Made by a program: the position numbers and the translations under genes
Assembly: GCA_937944945.1 (NCBI GenBank)
Contig: CALEBD010000281.1
Span: 1-8,604, forward strand
Source of the DNA: an uncultured Clostridium sp.
GTDB lineage: Bacteria; Bacillota; Clostridia; Peptostreptococcales; Peptostreptococcaceae
Direction of reading: 5' to 3'
Length of the DNA stretch: 8,604 nucleotides
In this document: one piece after another, positions 6,887-8,604 of the stretch
How the letters are laid out: each line of letters starts with the position of its first letter
Numbering within the stretch: the first letter of the stretch is position 1
The notes under the pieces: generated by a model
Database searches by the model: none
What the model was told of the DNA's origin: nothing
Seen by the model: only the letters and a program-made list of their open reading frames with translations

Positions 6887-7177
6887 TTACTCCCAACCGT
6901 GCCATGGAGCAATTTCGTCTTTATATCTTTGTACTAATTCCTTACTTCCCACAATCATAGGTTCCAAATCCACTTGACAGCAATTATCCGTATAACTTAT
7001 GACAACATCAGTAACTTCATACTCGTAAATATTAAACTCGCCGTATAGACTGTCGCTTATAAAATCCCCTTTGTGAGGGATTACATCACTCTCGATTGTT
7101 TTGACAATATTCGCAAATTCATCTATTTCTTTGCTTCTTTCGTTTACTAATATTCCTTGTGATAATGTTATTTTCAT
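6887..7177 (-). CDS. Small soluble protein of unknown function
   Basis: This 96-residue protein has no signal peptide or membrane segment. I do not recognise the family. The first 30 residues look mixed (VNERSKEIDEFANIVKTIES). The centre, HKGDFISD followed by YEYEVTDVVISYTDN and QVDLEPM (about 35-74), alternates like a small beta-barrel. The C-terminus is an amphipathic helix ending in WHGWE. Adjacent cysteines occur at about 66-67. The start is well supported by AAGGAGG six bases upstream. A TATAAT box is present at 7278-7273, but no convincing -35 box fits it. It has its own terminator, so it is probably a single-gene unit rather than part of the ATPase-HEPN operon. Confidence 0.75.
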   Translation of the reverse strand: MKITLSQGILVNERSKEIDEFANIVKTIESDVIPHKGDFISDSLYGEFNIYEYEVTDVVISYTDNCCQVDLEPMIVGSKELVQRYKDEIAPWHGWE

Positions 7178-7349
7178 GGAATGCCTCCTTGTTCGTTTTC
7201 AGACTACATTCTACAATTCTACATGAATGGAGTTTTTTCCTTTTTTTTATGGTATTTTTTTAATTATGGGAAATTATATACCTTTTTTGTGTTCTACTTT
7301 TACTACACTTAATTTTCCATTTGGCATGGCATTTTAGTTTTTATTTATT

Positions 7350-7835
7350 TTACAATGTACTTCCATCTTCAAGTATAACAGTCACAGCAGGATAAATCTT
7401 CTCTCCACAATATTGACACTTTCCTGAATATCGTGAAACAGCACAAGTATTTCCACAAACTGGACAATCTTCATAGCTATATGTGCTACCCAACATTCTT
7501 CTTACATTACACCCTCCACATCTATTAAAACCTTCTTCAAAATCTTCTTTATCTACATAATGCCCAGAACGACCCATACCTCCACACCAAACTTTATTGC
7601 TATTCTTTTCATAAGATGATTTGTTACTACTTCTATTTGAATTACTATGACTAGACACCTGTTGTTTTTGCTCCGCCTGTTTCTTAGCTTGTTCTTCTAC
7701 TTCTTTTTTTTCTTTATAAGTCTTCAAAAGCTCATTACATCTATCCAGCTGTTCATTAAGACTATCACTTCTTTTACATTCTTCTATAGTATCTTCAAGA
7801 TCCTTTTGCGCACTCTTATACTTACCATCATTGAT
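7350..7835 (-). pseudogene. Downstream part of the interrupted lipoprotein gene: coiled coil plus zinc ribbon
   Basis: Directly after the TAA of the lipoprotein gene the same frame continues without a break for 161 sense codons. It begins INDGKYKSAQKDLEDTIEEC, a TPR-like helix, followed by a charged coiled coil (LNEQLDRCNELLKTYKEK and on). A Ser/Asn-rich linker comes next, then a Cys-rich end: WCGGMG, RCGGC, DCPVCGNTC and KCQYCGEK. There are eight cysteines in this end and three CxxC pairs, which together look like one or two zinc-binding ribbons. The only possible independent start is a TTG at 7727, and it has no Shine-Dalgarno site. This part is therefore best read as the C-terminal half of the upstream gene, silent unless the stop is suppressed. 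A separately translated small zinc-ribbon protein is the less likely alternative. Confidence 0.7.
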
Positions 7836-8252
7836 TTACTCTTCAAAAGAATCAATCGAATCATCTATATTTTTCAATACTGTTTTTTTATACTCATTAG
7901 CCTTATCTTTAACTACATCAGTTTCAGTTTTTATCTCATTAATCTTATCTATTTTTTCTATCTGAAAGAAATATGCTCCATGTTCTTCCGAATCTTCAGC
8001 TTCTACTAATAAATTCAGCTGCTTTATTAAATTTTTAGCCTCTGTATCATCTTTTTTAGACTCCAATGCCAATTTAAAATAATCAATAGCTTTGTCATAT
8101 TCCTCCTCTATAACATTTGATTTTCCTTTTGACATAGCATCTTTATATTCTTGACTTATACCCTCCGACTGTTCACTTATTTCTGCTTTGTTACAACCTA
8201 CAACCATTATTCCTAGAATAAGTGCCATTAAAATAATTAATCTTTTCTTCAT
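7836..8252 (-). CDS. TPR-like lipoprotein, N-terminal part of a gene cut by an in-frame TAA
   Basis: As written, the gene gives 138 residues. KKRLIILMALILGIMVVGC is a lipoprotein signal peptide with lipobox VVGC, so Cys20 would be lipidated and the protein held on the outer face of the membrane. Residues about 45-75 (EEEYDKAIDYFKLALESKKDD) look like a tetratricopeptide repeat. The rest is helical and acidic (KDKANEYKKTVLKNIDDSIDSFEE). AGGGGAG lies eight bases before the ATG. The frame ends at TAA 7838-7836, yet the next 161 codons continue the same fold type in frame. The original product was probably 300 residues with a C-terminal zinc ribbon. A single C-to-T change of CAA (Gln139) would explain the stop. 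Partners are unknown; it has its own promoter. Confidence 0.8.
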   Translation of the reverse strand: MKKRLIILMALILGIMVVGCNKAEISEQSEGISQEYKDAMSKGKSNVIEEEYDKAIDYFKLALESKKDDTEAKNLIKQLNLLVEAEDSEEHGAYFFQIEKIDKINEIKTETDVVKDKANEYKKTVLKNIDDSIDSFEE

Positions 8253-8285
8253 TTGTTTTACTCCCCTGTATATTTATTTAATAAA

Positions 8286-8314
8286 ATTATAATCTGTTTT
8301 TTGACTAATCTCAA
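8286..8314 (-). promoter_or_regulatory. Sigma-A promoter of the lipoprotein gene
   Basis: TTGAGA (8314-8309), a 17-base spacer and a perfect TATAAT (8291-8286) read on the minus strand. Transcription would start near 8279, giving a leader of about 27 bases with the Shine-Dalgarno site at 8267-8261. Confidence 0.8.
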
Positions 8315-8343
8315 TATTTTGTCTGAGTGAGATCTAAAATGCT

Positions 8344-8398
8344 ACATAATATGGCATTTATATCAATTAAAATGTATTTATATTTAGGCATATTATGT
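8344..8398. repeat. Spaced 10-bp perfect inverted repeat upstream of the lipoprotein promoter
   Basis: ACATAATATG (8344-8353) and CATATTATGT (8389-8398) are exact reverse complements separated by 35 AT-rich bases. Partial matching continues into the spacer. The unit lies 30 bases upstream of the -35 box and after the terminator of the preceding gene, so it is placed like a regulator-binding pair. Chance is possible in such AT-rich DNA. Confidence 0.45.
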
Positions 8399-8417
8399 TA
8401 AAACAAAAAAGATAAGT

Positions 8418-8451
8418 AAAAGAAAAGTCCTAGACAAACAGTCTCGAACTT
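8418..8451 (-). terminator. Intrinsic terminator of the partial membrane-protein gene
   Basis: On the minus strand, AAGTTCGAGAC and GTCTAGGACTT pair at ten of eleven positions (one G-U) around TGTTT, followed by TTCTTTT. The stem begins 16 bases past the stop at 8468. The G-U pair becomes a mismatch on the plus strand, so the minus direction is favoured. Confidence 0.7.
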
Positions 8452-8467
8452 GTTTTGTGTTATATTA

Positions 8468-8604
8468 TTATTTACTTAAACTTAATTTAAATCTTGATAC
8501 AAAACTTGTACACCATCTTTGAATATAATTTATAAAATAAGATGACCCTAAAGATAATATAACTAACCAAACTAAAATGATTACTGATATTCTAGGTTTA
8601 AATA
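8468..8604 (-). CDS. C-terminal end of a membrane protein (5' part outside the window)
   Basis: The last 44 residues are readable, with the codon frame set by the TAA at 8470-8468. Residues 5-27 of this piece (ISVIILVWLVILSLGSSYF and on) form one hydrophobic membrane-spanning segment. A basic tail with RWCTSFVSRFKLSLSK follows, which by the positive-inside rule would be cytoplasmic. The other two minus-strand frames hit stops within a few codons here, and the frame is followed by a fitting terminator, so it is probably real. The family cannot be told from this piece. Confidence 0.6.
   Translation of the reverse strand, partial: FKPRISVIILVWLVILSLGSSYFINYIQRWCTSFVSRFKLSLSK

Noticed and set aside
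7350..7727. Zinc-ribbon protein starting independently at TTG 7727
   Set aside because: No Shine-Dalgarno site is present, and the same frame is open and sensible for 36 codons before the TTG, back to the TAA.
7647..8009. A 120-codon plus-strand frame rich in Phe, Ile and Leu that looks like a membrane protein
   Set aside because: It is the antisense of Lys/Glu-rich coding in the lipoprotein gene, which gives Phe- and Leu-rich false hydrophobic proteins. No Shine-Dalgarno site.

Overview
The window is AT-rich DNA with dense minus-strand coding, strong AGGAGG-type Shine-Dalgarno sites, Gram-positive-style signal peptides and a lipobox. This suggests a low-GC Firmicute, probably class Clostridia. 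A member of the Peptostreptococcaceae is plausible from general character, but no marker gene fixes the genus. Every gene I can support lies on the minus strand, so the reading order is right to left.

Right edge (8604-8418): the last 44 codons of a membrane protein, closed by a good intrinsic terminator. Next (8400-7350) comes a sigma-A-promoted lipoprotein gene. Its reading frame is cut by one in-frame TAA at 7836-7838. The frame stays open beyond that codon and runs into a coiled-coil and zinc-ribbon C-terminus, so the two parts look like one 300-residue gene broken by a nonsense change (or read through). A separate 96-residue protein of unknown function follows (6887-7177), with its own terminator.

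The centre (6840-4276) is the most interesting part. It starts with a 20-bp direct repeat and continues with three tightly packed genes: a 98-residue, extremely acidic two-repeat protein; an AAA15-type (OLD/ABC-like) ATPase; and a HEPN-type predicted RNase whose start overlaps the ATPase stop by 4 bp. The ATPase plus HEPN pairing has the logic of an abortive-infection defence module, with an ATPase sensor or regulator and an RNA-cutting effector. The acidic protein is a candidate third component. The cassette uses TCG, GCG, ACG and GTC codons more freely than the flanking surface-protein genes, which hints at horizontal acquisition. A small transposase-like helix-turn-helix remnant and a terminator hairpin lie on its downstream side.

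The left part (4227-1) is a surface-protein locus. A membrane-anchored protein with a long Ser/Asn/Gly/Asp linker has a good sigma-A promoter. Downstream is a large secreted von Willebrand factor A adhesin with an intact metal-binding site, whose 3' end lies outside the window.

The only gene-free stretch over 300 bases is 4061-4456. It holds, on the minus strand, the HTH remnant (4285-4389), the terminator hairpin (4276-4304) and the promoter and leader of the linker protein (4199-4227 onward). I see nothing more in it. I found no rRNA, tRNA, CRISPR array, intact insertion sequence or recognisable riboswitch.
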